Part shown: piece after piece, positions 36,035 to 47,345 of the stretch
How the letters are laid out: every line of letters begins with the position of its first letter
How positions within the stretch are numbered: the stretch's first letter is position 1
Origin: Deltaproteobacteria bacterium
Lineage (GTDB): Bacteria; Desulfobacterota; Desulfuromonadia; Geobacterales; Geobacteraceae
Direction of reading: 5' to 3'
DNA length: 49,206 nt
Assembly (NCBI GenBank): GCA_021847245.1
Contig: JAJZUC010000013.1
Location: 1-49,206, forward strand
Notes under the pieces: generated by a model
The model's database searches: none
What the model saw: only the letters and a program-made list of their open reading frames with translations
What the model was told of the DNA's origin: nothing
Position numbers and translations under genes: made by a program

Positions 36035-37084
36035 ATGGCGCTTACAACTGAAAAAAAGGTCGGAATTTTCTTCATGGCGGGACTTGCGCTCCTGGCGGTG
36101 ATGCTGGAGCTTGGCGAGCGGTGGAATCCTTTCGAGAGGAACCTCCACTACAAGACCTATCTTTCGAGTACGACCGGCCTCAAGATCGGAGACCCGGTCC
36201 GGCTTGCGGGAGTCGAGGTCGGCAAGATTACGAAGATTGCCATCAGCGACAGCCGTGTCCGGGTAGATTTCGAGGTGAAACCGGGGACCACCATCAAAAC
36301 CGACTCGGTCGCCACCATCCGGCTCACGAACCTTCTCGGTGGTCAGTTCCTGGGGCTGTCGTTCGGCTCTCCGACGGCGCCGGTTCTCCCGCCGGGTAGC
36401 GAGGTGAAGAGCCGCGATATAGCCAACATCGATGTGATCGTGGACAACGTGAGCGATCTGACCAAGGACGCCAAGAGCTTCATCAACGATCTCAACGCCA
36501 ACCAGCGGGAAGTGCTCACCAAGATCTCCGCCATGCTGGACGAGAACCGCGCGAATCTGCGCGGGGCGGTCTCAAACCTGAACAGCATTACCGCCAAGAT
36601 GGACCGGGGTGAGGGATCGCTTGCCATGCTCCTGAACGACAAGGCCCTCTACCGCAACACGAACGAGCTGGCGGTGAGCCTCAAGACGGTGACCACCAAG
36701 ATCGAGCGGGGGGAGGGGACCCTCGGCAAGCTGGTGAACGACGATGCCCTGTACCGCGATGCGAAGGGAGCCGTGGCGAACCTGAACGACGGCTCCAAGG
36801 ATATCAAGGAGATCGCGGCGAAGATCAACCGGGGCGAGGGGAGCGTCGGCAAACTGGTGAACGACGAGGCGCTCTACAACGAGCTGCGGGACGCCTCGAA
36901 GAACATCGGCGCTGTTGCCAAGAAGATCAACGAGGGGCAGGGGACCCTCGGCAAGCTCGTGAACGAGGATACCCTCTATCGCGATACCACCGCCGCCATG
37001 AAAAAGGTGGAAAAGGCGGCCGACGGCCTCGGCGACACCGGGCCGATTTCGGTCCTCGGGAGCGTGATCGGCACCCTGTTCTAA
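36035..37084 (+). CDS. mlaD: MlaD/MCE-domain lipid-binding protein with C-terminal repeats
   Basis: A 349-residue protein anchored by a helix at residues 8-26. One MCE domain follows, about 36-125 (YLSSTTGLKIGDPVRLAGVEVGKI; TNLLGGQFLGLSFG). The C-terminal half is helical and contains four copies of a unit [RE]GxGxxxxLxN[DE]xxLY starting near residues 191, 226, 267 and 301 (for example RGEGTLGKLVNDDALY), separated by 34-41 residues. MCE proteins form hexameric rings or tubes that carry lipids across the periplasm; the repeats may lengthen the structure. ATG 36035 has GGGAGG upstream. No terminator is obvious after it. Confidence 0.9.
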   Translation: MALTTEKKVGIFFMAGLALLAVMLELGERWNPFERNLHYKTYLSSTTGLKIGDPVRLAGVEVGKITKIAISDSRVRVDFEVKPGTTIKTDSVATIRLTNLLGGQFLGLSFGSPTAPVLPPGSEVKSRDIANIDVIVDNVSDLTKDAKSFINDLNANQREVLTKISAMLDENRANLRGAVSNLNSITAKMDRGEGSLAMLLNDKALYRNTNELAVSLKTVTTKIERGEGTLGKLVNDDALYRDAKGAVANLNDGSKDIKEIAAKINRGEGSVGKLVNDEALYNELRDASKNIGAVAKKINEGQGTLGKLVNEDTLYRDTTAAMKKVEKAADGLGDTGPISVLGSVIGTLF

Positions 37085-37174
37085 CGGCCGAAGGCAACGA
37101 AATTTTACGTCGTTTGAATAATGGGCGCGGAGGCCGCGATGGGGTCTCCGCGCTTTTGTGCGTCAGGAGGAGTC

Positions 37175-38053
37175 ATGGGGGATATGCTTTGGATTGCGAT
37201 CGGGACCGTCACGATGCGGCCCTACGTCTTCGCTTTTTTCGCCGCCTATCTGGTGGCGGCGGTGCCGCACCTCGGTTGGCGAAAAGTCGCTCTGTTCTCG
37301 GTGGCGGGGTACCTGATCTCGTTCGTTTCGGAGTTCAGCTCCATCAATACCGGCATTCCGTACGGCTGGTATTACTACATCGATACCACCAGCGCCCGCG
37401 AACTCTGGATCGCCGGGGTGCCGTTCTTTGATTCGCTTTCCTACGTCTTTCTCGCCTACTGCAGTTACGCCACGGCTCTTCTCATTGTTTCGCCGGTAAA
37501 GGCGTGGCGGTGGAACCTGGTGACCCTGGAAACGCACACCATCAGGCGCTCTTTTTCGGTCCTTTTCCTCGGCTCCCTCTTCCAGGTCTTCCTCGACATC
37601 ATTGTCGATCCGGTGGCGCTCCAGGGGCGGCGCTGGTTCCTGGGGCAGATTTACGGCTATCGCGAAGCCGGGACCCACTTCGGCGTCCCCCTCTCGAATT
37701 ACCTGGGGTGGTGGCTCGTGAGCTTCGTCATGATCTTCGTCCTCCAGGTGATAGACCGGAGGGTGGGCGCGGAGAGGGAGAAGCCGGTCGGGGTCTCCGA
37801 TCTCCCGTTTCGTCCCCTCTACGGACCGGTACTGTACCTGTCGGTCATTGCCTTTAATCTCGGGGTGACCGTCTGGATCGGCGAGCGCCTCATGGCCCTC
37901 ACGGGGTTCTTCATCTTCGTGCTTCCTCTGGCCATTGCCGCCGTGACCATCATCCGGAGAACCAACCGCTATCGCAAGGAGGAGCTTGCCGACCATCTGC
38001 GGGATTTCCCGTGGTCGGCCGCCACGACTGGAACGGTGGAGAGAAGCCGTTAG
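37175..38053 (+). CDS. CruF/DUF422-type integral membrane protein (carotenoid biosynthesis family)
   Basis: A 292-residue, roughly eight-helix membrane protein. Segments YGWYYYIDT, PFFDSLSYVFLAYCSY, the FLDIIVDPVALQGRRWFLG stretch and YREAGTHFGVPLSNYLGWW match the family that includes the carotenoid hydratase CruF and related enzymes. No other carotenoid gene is in the window, so the substrate is unknown; another polyprenoid is possible. ATG 37175 has AGGAGG (37165-37170) four bases upstream. ATG 37184 is a second option and the longer frames from 37121 and 37139 are not supported. The stop overlaps the stop of the convergent gene. Confidence 0.78.
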   Translation: MGDMLWIAIGTVTMRPYVFAFFAAYLVAAVPHLGWRKVALFSVAGYLISFVSEFSSINTGIPYGWYYYIDTTSARELWIAGVPFFDSLSYVFLAYCSYATALLIVSPVKAWRWNLVTLETHTIRRSFSVLFLGSLFQVFLDIIVDPVALQGRRWFLGQIYGYREAGTHFGVPLSNYLGWWLVSFVMIFVLQVIDRRVGAEREKPVGVSDLPFRPLYGPVLYLSVIAFNLGVTVWIGERLMALTGFFIFVLPLAIAAVTIIRRTNRYRKEELADHLRDFPWSAATTGTVERSR

Positions 38054-38817
38054 CCGGGACGTCTTGCCAGGAGGGCTGACGCCGCAATAACGGCATCGGC
38101 CAGGGTGGCTCCGGCGGTGCTCGTGTTCCGGGCCAGGCGGATGAGCTGGTGGACGATCCACGGCTTCCGGAGGATGGTTGCGAGAACCTTCGTCACCCGG
38201 ATGTTCAGGTCGTGGTCGGTAAACTCGTCAAGGGTGAAGGAGAGCTCTTCCCGGGCGTCGTCGCTTACGGCGCGAAGCGCCACGAGCGGTATTGTGTAAC
38301 GCCCCGCTATCTCGGCTACCGCCGCCGTTTCCATGTCGAGGACCGGCGCATCCAGCTCCCGGGGCAGACGCAGCGCAAGCGCATTCTTTACCAGGATTTT
38401 CCGTGAGGTGATGATCTGACCGAACGCCACCCGGCGGCGGGCTCCGCCGAGGCCGTCGAGGATATCGTCTGCCAGGTCGCGGTCAATGACGCCTCGCGGC
38501 AGGAGATGACCGTCGGAGGCAAGCCAGCATCCGACGCCGACCACCAGGTCGCCGACTTCGAACCCCGGAAGGACCGCGCCACCGAACCCGAAGGAGACGA
38601 TGGCCGCCGGTGAGGTGGCGGCGAGCGCCTCGGCAGCCCGGGCGGCGCGGTCGGGTCCCATCCCCGATTCGACGAGGGTTATCCCGACGCCATCGATGGC
38701 AAAACGGTACCTGATGAAACCCCGTTCCCGGCACCTTTCGGCCGGTCCGATCCGCCGCAGCAGGGGGCGGACTTCGTTGGGCATCGCCGCAATGAGCCCA
38801 ATGGTTTTCGACGACAT
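38050..38817 (-). CDS. MTA/SAH nucleosidase-like nucleoside phosphorylase family protein
   Basis: A 255-residue member of the PNP/UDP phosphorylase superfamily. It starts with TIGLIAAMPNEVRPLL, with ESGMGPDRAARAAEAL near residue 50, FGFGGAV near 77, VLDMETAAVAEIA (159-171, the ribose-binding Glu region) and RAVSDDA (182-188). Such enzymes cleave methylthioadenosine or adenosylhomocysteine. A relative (HpnG) works on adenosylhopane, and that alternative cannot be excluded. ATG 38817 has AGGAGAGG just upstream; the frame continues to 38937 without support. It is convergent with the CruF-like gene, the two stops sharing bases 38051-38052. Confidence 0.8.
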   Translation of the reverse strand: MSSKTIGLIAAMPNEVRPLLRRIGPAERCRERGFIRYRFAIDGVGITLVESGMGPDRAARAAEALAATSPAAIVSFGFGGAVLPGFEVGDLVVGVGCWLASDGHLLPRGVIDRDLADDILDGLGGARRRVAFGQIITSRKILVKNALALRLPRELDAPVLDMETAAVAEIAGRYTIPLVALRAVSDDAREELSFTLDEFTDHDLNIRVTKVLATILRKPWIVHQLIRLARNTSTAGATLADAVIAASALLARRPG

Positions 38818-38889
38818 GTTCCTCTCCTTCTCCGTATGCTTCCGAGACTCTATCAGAGGGGGGCGCCGCGGGGCAACGCATTTCACTCC

Positions 38890-38918
38890 TTGACACGTCA
38901 CGGCCTTTGCGGTAGCGT
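38890..38918 (+). promoter_or_regulatory. candidate sigma-70 promoter for the kdsB operon
   Basis: TTGACA (38890-38895), 17-base spacer, TAGCGT (38913-38918). It would give a leader of about 165 bases to the kdsB start. Confidence 0.45.
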
Positions 38919-39089
38919 AGAACGTCCCGCCTGCCAAAGGGACACGCTATCCAGCAACAAATCTCTTGCCTTCATTCGGACAATCACGACGGTATCAGTA
39001 AGTTGGAGTAATCACGGGAGTTGCATCAGCCGATGCGCGTCGCTTCCGTATGCCGTCGTTGCGTTGTGTGCCGGCTTCGGGAACCATTT

Positions 39090-41463
<2,374 letters not shown>

Positions 41464-41489
41464 GCTGCCCCCCCCACGATGGAGCCACC

Positions 41490-42308
41490 GTGGTAAGAGA
41501 AATTGCAATCGGAAACGTCAAGATCGGCGGCAACCGGCCGCTAGTGCTGATCGCCGGCCCCTGCGTCATCGAGAACGAAGCCGCGACGCTGCGCTGTGCC
41601 GAACGGCTCATGACCCTCGTGAACGGCGTCGCCATTCCGCTCATCTTCAAGGCGTCCTATGACAAGGCGAATCGCACCTCCGTCACATCCTTTCGCGGTC
41701 CCGGCGTCAAGGAAGGGCTTCGCATCCTGAAGAAGGTAAAGGAGTCCCTCGGGATTCCGGTGCTGTCGGACATTCACTCCATCGAACAGGTGCAGCCGGC
41801 GGCCGAGGTCCTGGATGTCATGCAGATTCCCGCCTTCCTCTGCCGGCAGACCGACCTGCTGGTGGAGGCGGCCCGCAGCGGCTGCGTGGTGAACGTCAAG
41901 AAGGGGCAGTTCCTGGCCCCGTGGGACATGGAGAACGTGGTCGGGAAGCTCGTCGCCAGCGGCTCCGAGAAGATCATCCTCACGGAGCGCGGGGCGTCGT
42001 TCGGCTACAACAACCTCGTCTCGGACATGCGGAGCCTGCCGATCATGCGCGGCTTCGGCTTTCCCGTGGTTTTCGACGCCACCCACAGCGTCCAGCTCCC
42101 CGGCGGGCAGGGGGGCTCGTCGGGGGGGCAGCGCCAGTTCGTCGAGTATCTCTCCCGGGCCGCCGTGGCCACCGGCATCGACGGGATCTTCATGGAGGTC
42201 CACGAGGAGCCGGACAAGGCGCTCTGTGACGGCCCCAACTCGGTGAAGCTCGACGAGCTGCCGCCGCTGCTCAAGAAGCTTAAGGCAATCGACGCCATCG
42301 TGAAATGA
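41490..42308 (+). CDS. kdsA: 2-dehydro-3-deoxyphosphooctonate aldolase (KDO-8-P synthase)
   Basis: A 272-residue TIM-barrel enzyme condensing arabinose 5-phosphate with phosphoenolpyruvate. Seen are LIAGPCVIENE, KASYDKANRTS, and FDATHSVQLPGGQGGSSGGQ, followed by EVHEEPDKALCDGPNS. The asparagine KANRTS and the Cys in GPCVIE fit a family with both metal and non-metal members, so metal dependence is not decided. The start is GTG 41490, with GGAG (41481-41484) before it. Confidence 0.96.
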   Translation: MVREIAIGNVKIGGNRPLVLIAGPCVIENEAATLRCAERLMTLVNGVAIPLIFKASYDKANRTSVTSFRGPGVKEGLRILKKVKESLGIPVLSDIHSIEQVQPAAEVLDVMQIPAFLCRQTDLLVEAARSGCVVNVKKGQFLAPWDMENVVGKLVASGSEKIILTERGASFGYNNLVSDMRSLPIMRGFGFPVVFDATHSVQLPGGQGGSSGGQRQFVEYLSRAAVATGIDGIFMEVHEEPDKALCDGPNSVKLDELPPLLKKLKAIDAIVK

Positions 42309-42330
42309 AAACAGGATCACGGAGTTCCCA

Positions 42331-43296
42331 TTGATTCTCGAAGAAGCGCGCAAAGTTATCCGCATCGAGGCCGAAGCGCTGCAGGCCCTGGCCGACTCCA
42401 TCAACGGCGAATTCGAGCGGGCCGTTCGCCTGATACTCGCCACCAGGGGGAGGGTAGTGGTGACCGGCATGGGGAAATCGGGACTCATCGGCCAAAAGAT
42501 CGCCTCCACCATGGCGTCGACCGGAACCCCCGCCTTTTTCCTTCACCCGGCCGAAGGGATCCACGGTGATCTCGGCATGATCATGAAGGGGGACGTGGTG
42601 ATTGCCATCTCCAACAGTGGCGAAACCGACGAGGTCTGCCGGATCCTGCCGGTGATCAAGCGTCTCGGCGCCTCACTCGTCGCCATGTCGGGAAACCCGA
42701 ACTCCACCCTTGCCAAGGCTGGGGACATCTTCCTCGACATCTCGGTCAAGGAAGAGGCCTGTCCGCTGGGGCTCGCCCCCACCGCTTCCACGACCGCCAC
42801 CCTGGCCATGGGTGACGCGCTGGCGGTGGCGCTTCTTCTGGAGCGGGGGTTCAGTCCCGAAGACTTCGCCCTGTTCCATCCCGGCGGCTCGCTGGGGAAG
42901 AAACTGCTCCTGACGGTGGAGGATGTCATGCACGCCGGTGATGCCGTTCCGGTGGTGGCTGAAGACGCTGCGATGCACGATGCCCTTTTCGTGATGACGT
43001 CGAAGGGGCTCGGGGTGGTGGGGGTTACCGACGCCGCAGGCGCGCTCCTCGGGGTTATCACCGATGGCGATCTTCGACGGGCGCTGGGGCGGGGGGTGGA
43101 TATCCTGCACCTGCCGGCCCGGGAGCTCATGACCCGCAATCCGAAACGGATCGGCCGGGGCGAGTTGGCCGCCAAGGCACTGCAGCGGATGGAACAGCAT
43201 GCCATCACCTCTCTCTTCGTGTTCAACGACGAGGGTGACGATCGTCCGGTCGGCGTCGTTCATCTGCACGATTTGCTGAAGGTGGGGATCGCCTGA
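42331..43296 (+). CDS. kdsD: arabinose-5-phosphate isomerase (KpsF/KdsD)
   Basis: A 321-residue protein: an N-terminal SIS sugar-isomerase domain (VVVTGMGKSGLIGQKIASTMASTG cut here as VVVTGMGKSG and IASTMASTG; AISNSGETDE), then two CBS domains (about 200-320). It isomerises ribulose 5-phosphate to arabinose 5-phosphate, feeding KdsA. The start is TTG 42331 with GGAG six bases upstream. Its stop overlaps the kdsC start by one base. Confidence 0.94.
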   Translation: MILEEARKVIRIEAEALQALADSINGEFERAVRLILATRGRVVVTGMGKSGLIGQKIASTMASTGTPAFFLHPAEGIHGDLGMIMKGDVVIAISNSGETDEVCRILPVIKRLGASLVAMSGNPNSTLAKAGDIFLDISVKEEACPLGLAPTASTTATLAMGDALAVALLLERGFSPEDFALFHPGGSLGKKLLLTVEDVMHAGDAVPVVAEDAAMHDALFVMTSKGLGVVGVTDAAGALLGVITDGDLRRALGRGVDILHLPARELMTRNPKRIGRGELAAKALQRMEQHAITSLFVFNDEGDDRPVGVVHLHDLLKVGIA

Positions 43297-43811
43297 TGGA
43301 AGAGCGGCTCGCGAAAATCAGGCTCCTCCTTCTCGATGTGGACGGCGTGCTGACCGACGGCCGCATTATTTTCGATTCCAACGGCGTGGAGAGCAAGTTC
43401 TTCAACGTGAAGGACGGCCATGGCATCAAGATGATCCAGCGAGCGGGGATCCAGGTCGGGATCATCTCCGGCCGGGAGTCGCTGGTGGTGACGAACCGGG
43501 CTGCCGAGCTCGGGATCTCCCTCGTCTACCAGAGGGCACTCGATAAACTTTCCCCCTACCTCGACATCCTTGACAAAACCGGACTCGATGACGTTCAGGT
43601 TGCCTTTGTGGGTGACGATGTCATCGATATCCCCGTCCTGCGCCGGGTCGGCTTTGCCGCTGCGCCTGCCGATGCCGTTGCCGATGTTTTTCCCCATGTT
43701 CACTTCACTACCCGAAACCGTGGCGGCTGGGGAGCCGTTCGCGAGATATGCGACCTGCTTCTCAGGGGACAGGGCAAGTGGGATGAAGTGACAGCCCGCT
43801 ACTTTCGCTGA
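43296..43811 (+). CDS. kdsC: 3-deoxy-D-manno-octulosonate 8-phosphate phosphatase
   Basis: A 171-residue HAD phosphatase of the tetrameric KdsC type without a cap domain. The motif I LLLDVDGVLTDG begins near residue 12, VKDGHGIKMI and ISGRES follow, and VAFVGDDVIDIPVLRRVG is motif IV. It removes phosphate from KDO-8-P. ATG 43296 overlaps the kdsD stop (TGATG). The last gene of the KDO cluster; lptC follows with its own promoter. Confidence 0.95.
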   Translation: MEERLAKIRLLLLDVDGVLTDGRIIFDSNGVESKFFNVKDGHGIKMIQRAGIQVGIISGRESLVVTNRAAELGISLVYQRALDKLSPYLDILDKTGLDDVQVAFVGDDVIDIPVLRRVGFAAAPADAVADVFPHVHFTTRNRGGWGAVREICDLLLRGQGKWDEVTARYFR

Positions 43812-43950
43812 CCCTCATACTCCCGTTTTCCGTCCCGTCTGGGGCTCGTTCTGCCAGCTTTTGCCGCATTTAATTAAAACCTTTTTTCGGCCTGACCGAA
43901 GTCACTCTACAATCTCCATGCCAATTCAATCCACTCTCCCGATTATCTCC

Positions 43951-43979
43951 TTTACAGTGGGGGGGGGAGATGGTATACT
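43951..43979 (+). promoter_or_regulatory. strong sigma-70 promoter immediately before lptC
   Basis: TTTACA (43951-43956), 17-base spacer, TATACT (43974-43979) preceded by TGG, an extended -10. The predicted start near 43986 leaves only about 6 bases before the lptC ATG at 43992. Confidence 0.7.
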
Positions 43980-43991
43980 GCCCCTGCGTTT

Positions 43992-44567
43992 ATGATAAAG
44001 GTAAATAAAATCAGGCATGTACTTGCTGTAGTCATTGTTTTGGTTGCTTTGTATCTGGTGGTTTCTCTCGCCCTTAATGTGGGGACCGGCCGCAAGGGAG
44101 ACAAGGTGTTGCCGGCCCTTCCCCGCAATATCGAACTCTCCCTCAAGAATATTCATTACACCGAAACGAAGGACGGCGTTAAAAAGTGGGATCTTTTTGC
44201 TGAGCAGGGAGAGTACGATAAGGGGCGGGATGTGACCCGGCTGAGGGGGGTACGGTTTATTCTTCCCGGTGATGCCCGAAGCGGAGACATAACGTTGCGG
44301 GCCGACCAGGCAGATTATCTCAATGCCTCCAAAGATGTCGCCCTGGCCGGCAATGTGGTTGCGACAAGCGTTTCCGGCATGCGGTTCAGCACGGGCCATG
44401 TTTCGTATCTGGCCGCACGTTCGTTGATTACCACCGATGATCGGGTCCGTTATTCCGATGGCAGGTTCGATGTCGAAGGGGTCGGCATGGAGTTGTCGGT
44501 CAAATCTCGTGAGCTGCGGATCCTGAAAGATGTTCGGGCTGTTGTCCGGCCCGCTGCAAAGGGATGA
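43992..44567 (+). CDS. lptC: LPS export protein LptC
   Basis: A 191-residue bitopic protein: one membrane helix (about 9-29, VLAVVIVLVALYLVVSLAL) and a periplasmic beta-jellyroll (about 45-185) with DGVKKWDLFAEQGEYD and LRADQADYLNASKDV. It passes LPS from LptBFG to LptA. ATG 43992 is the only good start and no Shine-Dalgarno precedes it; the promoter lies so close that the mRNA may be leaderless. It is followed by lptA after one base. Confidence 0.9.
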   Translation: MIKVNKIRHVLAVVIVLVALYLVVSLALNVGTGRKGDKVLPALPRNIELSLKNIHYTETKDGVKKWDLFAEQGEYDKGRDVTRLRGVRFILPGDARSGDITLRADQADYLNASKDVALAGNVVATSVSGMRFSTGHVSYLAARSLITTDDRVRYSDGRFDVEGVGMELSVKSRELRILKDVRAVVRPAAKG

Positions 44568-44568
44568 G

Positions 44569-45072
44569 ATGAAGCGTCTTTTGTTTGCCTTCTTTCTGCT
44601 GTTCGCCGTGGCCGGAGCCGGATACGCTGCCCCTCCGGTCGGTGAACGGGGGAAAGAGCCGATTACCATCAAGTCGAATGAGCTTTCGACCGACAGCAAG
44701 AACCGGACAGCCACCTTTACCGGAAAGGTTACGGCCCGCCAGGGTGATTTGACGATCTACGCCGACCGGGTCGTCGTCCATTACAAACAGGACGGGGGAG
44801 ACTTGGAGCGGGTGGAGGCAATCGGCAATGTCCGGATTGTCCAGGGAGACCGTCTCGCCACCGCCCGTGAAGGCGTCTACCTCAGCGCCGACCAGAAGAT
44901 CGTTCTCTCCGGAGATCCCAAGGTCTTTCAGGGAGAGAACACGGTCTCCGGCAAGGTCATCACCTATTTTGTCAATGAAGAGAAAAGTGTGGTGACCGGC
45001 GGACCGGACGGTCGTGTGGAGGCCGTGATTCATCCGAAGAACAAGGGTGGTGATGGTGCCTCGAAACGTTGA
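44569..45072 (+). CDS. lptA: LPS transport periplasmic protein LptA
   Basis: A 167-residue protein with a signal peptide ([20 protein letters not shown]) and an OstA-like jellyroll: [24 protein letters not shown] is split here as PITIKSNEL and [16 protein letters not shown], then [20 protein letters not shown]. It bridges the periplasm between LptC and LptD. ATG 44569 follows the lptC stop by one base, with AAAGGGA upstream. The 3' end overlaps lptB by 20 bases. Confidence 0.92.
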   Translation: MKRLLFAFFLLFAVAGAGYAAPPVGERGKEPITIKSNELSTDSKNRTATFTGKVTARQGDLTIYADRVVVHYKQDGGDLERVEAIGNVRIVQGDRLATAREGVYLSADQKIVLSGDPKVFQGENTVSGKVITYFVNEEKSVVTGGPDGRVEAVIHPKNKGGDGASKR

Positions 45073-45793
45073 GACGGCACTTCGTGCCCGGGGGCTCCGC
45101 AAGGGGTTCGGGCGGCGCATCGTGGTAAACGGCGTCGACTTGCAGGTCTCTCCGGGCGAGGTGGTGGGGCTGCTGGGTCCCAACGGCGCCGGGAAGACGA
45201 CCACCTTTTACATGGTTGTCGGTTTGACCCGTCCCGACGGAGGCGAAGTCTTTCTGGGGGACGAGGAGATCACGTCACTGCCGATGTATCAGCGGGCGCA
45301 GCGCGGGATCAGCTATCTTCCCCAGGAACCTTCGGTTTTTCGCAAGCTGACCGTCGAGGAGAACATCCTGGCGGTGTTGGAAACAATGGACTTCTCGGTT
45401 GTCGAGCGACGTGAGCGGGTCGAGGAGCTTCTGGCCGAGTTCAAGATCGGCCATATCGCCCGGAGCAAGGGATATGCCCTATCCGGCGGCGAGCGCCGAA
45501 GGGTTGAGATCGCCCGTGCCCTCGCCACTAACCCGTCATACATCCTCCTGGATGAGCCGTTTGCGGGAATTGACCCGATCGCGGTGATCGATATCCAGGG
45601 GATCATCACCGATCTGAAACAGCGCGGTATCGGCATCCTGATATCGGACCACAACGTCAGGGAGACCCTCGGAGTTTGTGACAGCGCCTATATCATGAGT
45701 TCCGGTGAGGTGATAGAATACGGCGATCCCGTACGGATTGCCGAGAGCAAGAAGGCCCGGGAGATCTATCTGGGAGACAAATTCAGGCTGTAA
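45053..45793 (+). CDS. lptB: LPS export ABC transporter ATP-binding protein LptB
   Basis: A 246-residue ATPase. Walker [11 protein letters not shown], signature [15 protein letters not shown] and Walker [13 protein letters not shown], followed by the switch His in ISDHNV. It powers LptFG (11171-13419). The start is uncertain among GTG 45047, GTG 45050 and ATG 45053; ATG is preferred with AAGGG upstream. It overlaps lptA by 20 bases and precedes rpoN, a widespread arrangement in proteobacteria. Confidence 0.94.
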   Translation: MVPRNVETALRARGLRKGFGRRIVVNGVDLQVSPGEVVGLLGPNGAGKTTTFYMVVGLTRPDGGEVFLGDEEITSLPMYQRAQRGISYLPQEPSVFRKLTVEENILAVLETMDFSVVERRERVEELLAEFKIGHIARSKGYALSGGERRRVEIARALATNPSYILLDEPFAGIDPIAVIDIQGIITDLKQRGIGILISDHNVRETLGVCDSAYIMSSGEVIEYGDPVRIAESKKAREIYLGDKFRL

Positions 45794-45868
45794 TGCTTAT
45801 TGACGAGCGAGCGATACGCCGCTGTCGCCTGCACGTTCGGAAGAGAAACTCGGTAAAGGTACCCTGCT

Positions 45869-47317
45869 ATGGCCATCGAGATGCGCCAACAGATGAAACT
45901 GACCCAGCAGCTGGTGATGACTCCCCAGTTGCAGCAGGCAATAAAGCTCCTGCAGTTGTCCCGGCTTGAGCTCCAGGATCTCGTACGCCAGGAGATGGAA
46001 GAAAATCCGGTCCTGGAGGAGACGCTGGAAGCCGAAGAGGTCAAAGAGCAGGATCAACTGGAGTTCGCCGAGAAGGAGGAGCAGCCGTCCGGTGAAGAAA
46101 AGGAATTTCACGAAGTTCAGGCAGGTACGGAAACCCTGCGCGACACCGATTGGGACAGCTACCTCGAAGGATACAACTACAGTTCTGGCGAGCAGTACTA
46201 TGACGATGAGGACCGCCCTTCGTACGAGAATATTCTTACCCGCAAGGGGACCCTCGTCGACCATCTCATGTGGCAGTTGAATCTTACGAACCTCACTGAC
46301 CTCGAATACCGGTCGGGGGCCGAGATCATCGGCAACATCGATGAAGATGGCTATCTCCGGGCCACCGTCGACGAGATCGCGGTCGCCTGTGCGGCTGAAC
46401 CTGAGCTCGTCGAGTCGACCCTGAAAAAGATCCAGGAATTTGACCCGATGGGGGTCGGTGCCCGAGATCTGCGCGAGTGCCTCCTCATCCAGGTGGAACA
46501 GCTCGGGATGGGTGGGAGCGTGGAGGAGGGGATCCTCCGGGACCACCTGCACGATCTTGAAACCAGAAAATACAAGCAAATCGCCAAGGCTCTAGGGGTC
46601 GAAGTGAACGATATCCTGACCGCCGCCCGTATTATCGCGAGTCTGGATCCCAAACCCGGTCGTATCTATGGTTCCGAGGACGTCCATTACATCTCCCCCG
46701 ACGTGTTCGTGTACAAGATCGCCGACGATTACGTGATAGTCCTGAACGACGAGGGACTTCCCAACCTGCGGGTCAATCCCTTCTACGCGGGGGACGTGAA
46801 GACGAACCCCCAGGTCGATGCCAAGGCGGAGGAGTACATCAACGACAAGGTGCGCTCGGCGACGTGGCTCATCAAGAGCATCCACCAGCGGCAGCGCACC
46901 ATCTACAAGGTGGCGAAGAGCATCGCCCGCTTCCAGCGCGATTTCCTGGACCGGGGGATCGAGTACTTGCGCCCCCTGGTTCTCCGCGACGTCGCTGAAG
47001 ATATCGGCATGCACGAATCGACCATCAGTCGCGTGACCACCAACAAGTACATGCAGACCCCCCAGGGGCTCTTCGAGATGAAGTACTTCTTCAACAGCGG
47101 CATCTCGACCACCGAGGGTGATTTCATCGCTTCGGAAAGCGTCAAGAACAAGATCAAGGAGATCGTCGACGCCGAAGATCCCCGCAAGCCGTACAGCGAC
47201 CAACGTATCGCCGAACTTCTCTCGGCCCACAACATAAACATCGCCCGGCGCACCGTCACCAAATACCGGGAGATGCTGCGGATCGGCTCGTCATCCGAGC
47301 GCAAACGCCACTTCTGA
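45869..47317 (+). CDS. rpoN: RNA polymerase sigma-54 factor
   Basis: A 482-residue sigma-54. Region I is Gln/Leu-rich (MKLTQQLVMTPQLQQAIKLL), followed by the acidic region II and core-binding region. The helix-turn-helix is VAEDIGMHESTISRVTTNKYMQTP, cut in two here: VAEDIGMHESTISR, TTNKYMQTP. The RpoN box is ARRTVTKYRE near the C-terminus. It reads -24/-12 promoters with enhancer-binding ATPases. ATG 45869 has AAAGG upstream. It lies in the usual lptB-rpoN-hpf order. Confidence 0.97.
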   Translation: MAIEMRQQMKLTQQLVMTPQLQQAIKLLQLSRLELQDLVRQEMEENPVLEETLEAEEVKEQDQLEFAEKEEQPSGEEKEFHEVQAGTETLRDTDWDSYLEGYNYSSGEQYYDDEDRPSYENILTRKGTLVDHLMWQLNLTNLTDLEYRSGAEIIGNIDEDGYLRATVDEIAVACAAEPELVESTLKKIQEFDPMGVGARDLRECLLIQVEQLGMGGSVEEGILRDHLHDLETRKYKQIAKALGVEVNDILTAARIIASLDPKPGRIYGSEDVHYISPDVFVYKIADDYVIVLNDEGLPNLRVNPFYAGDVKTNPQVDAKAEEYINDKVRSATWLIKSIHQRQRTIYKVAKSIARFQRDFLDRGIEYLRPLVLRDVAEDIGMHESTISRVTTNKYMQTPQGLFEMKYFFNSGISTTEGDFIASESVKNKIKEIVDAEDPRKPYSDQRIAELLSAHNINIARRTVTKYREMLRIGSSSERKRHF

Positions 47318-47345
47318 CCTGTCATGCAGTTTATTTCATCGATCT

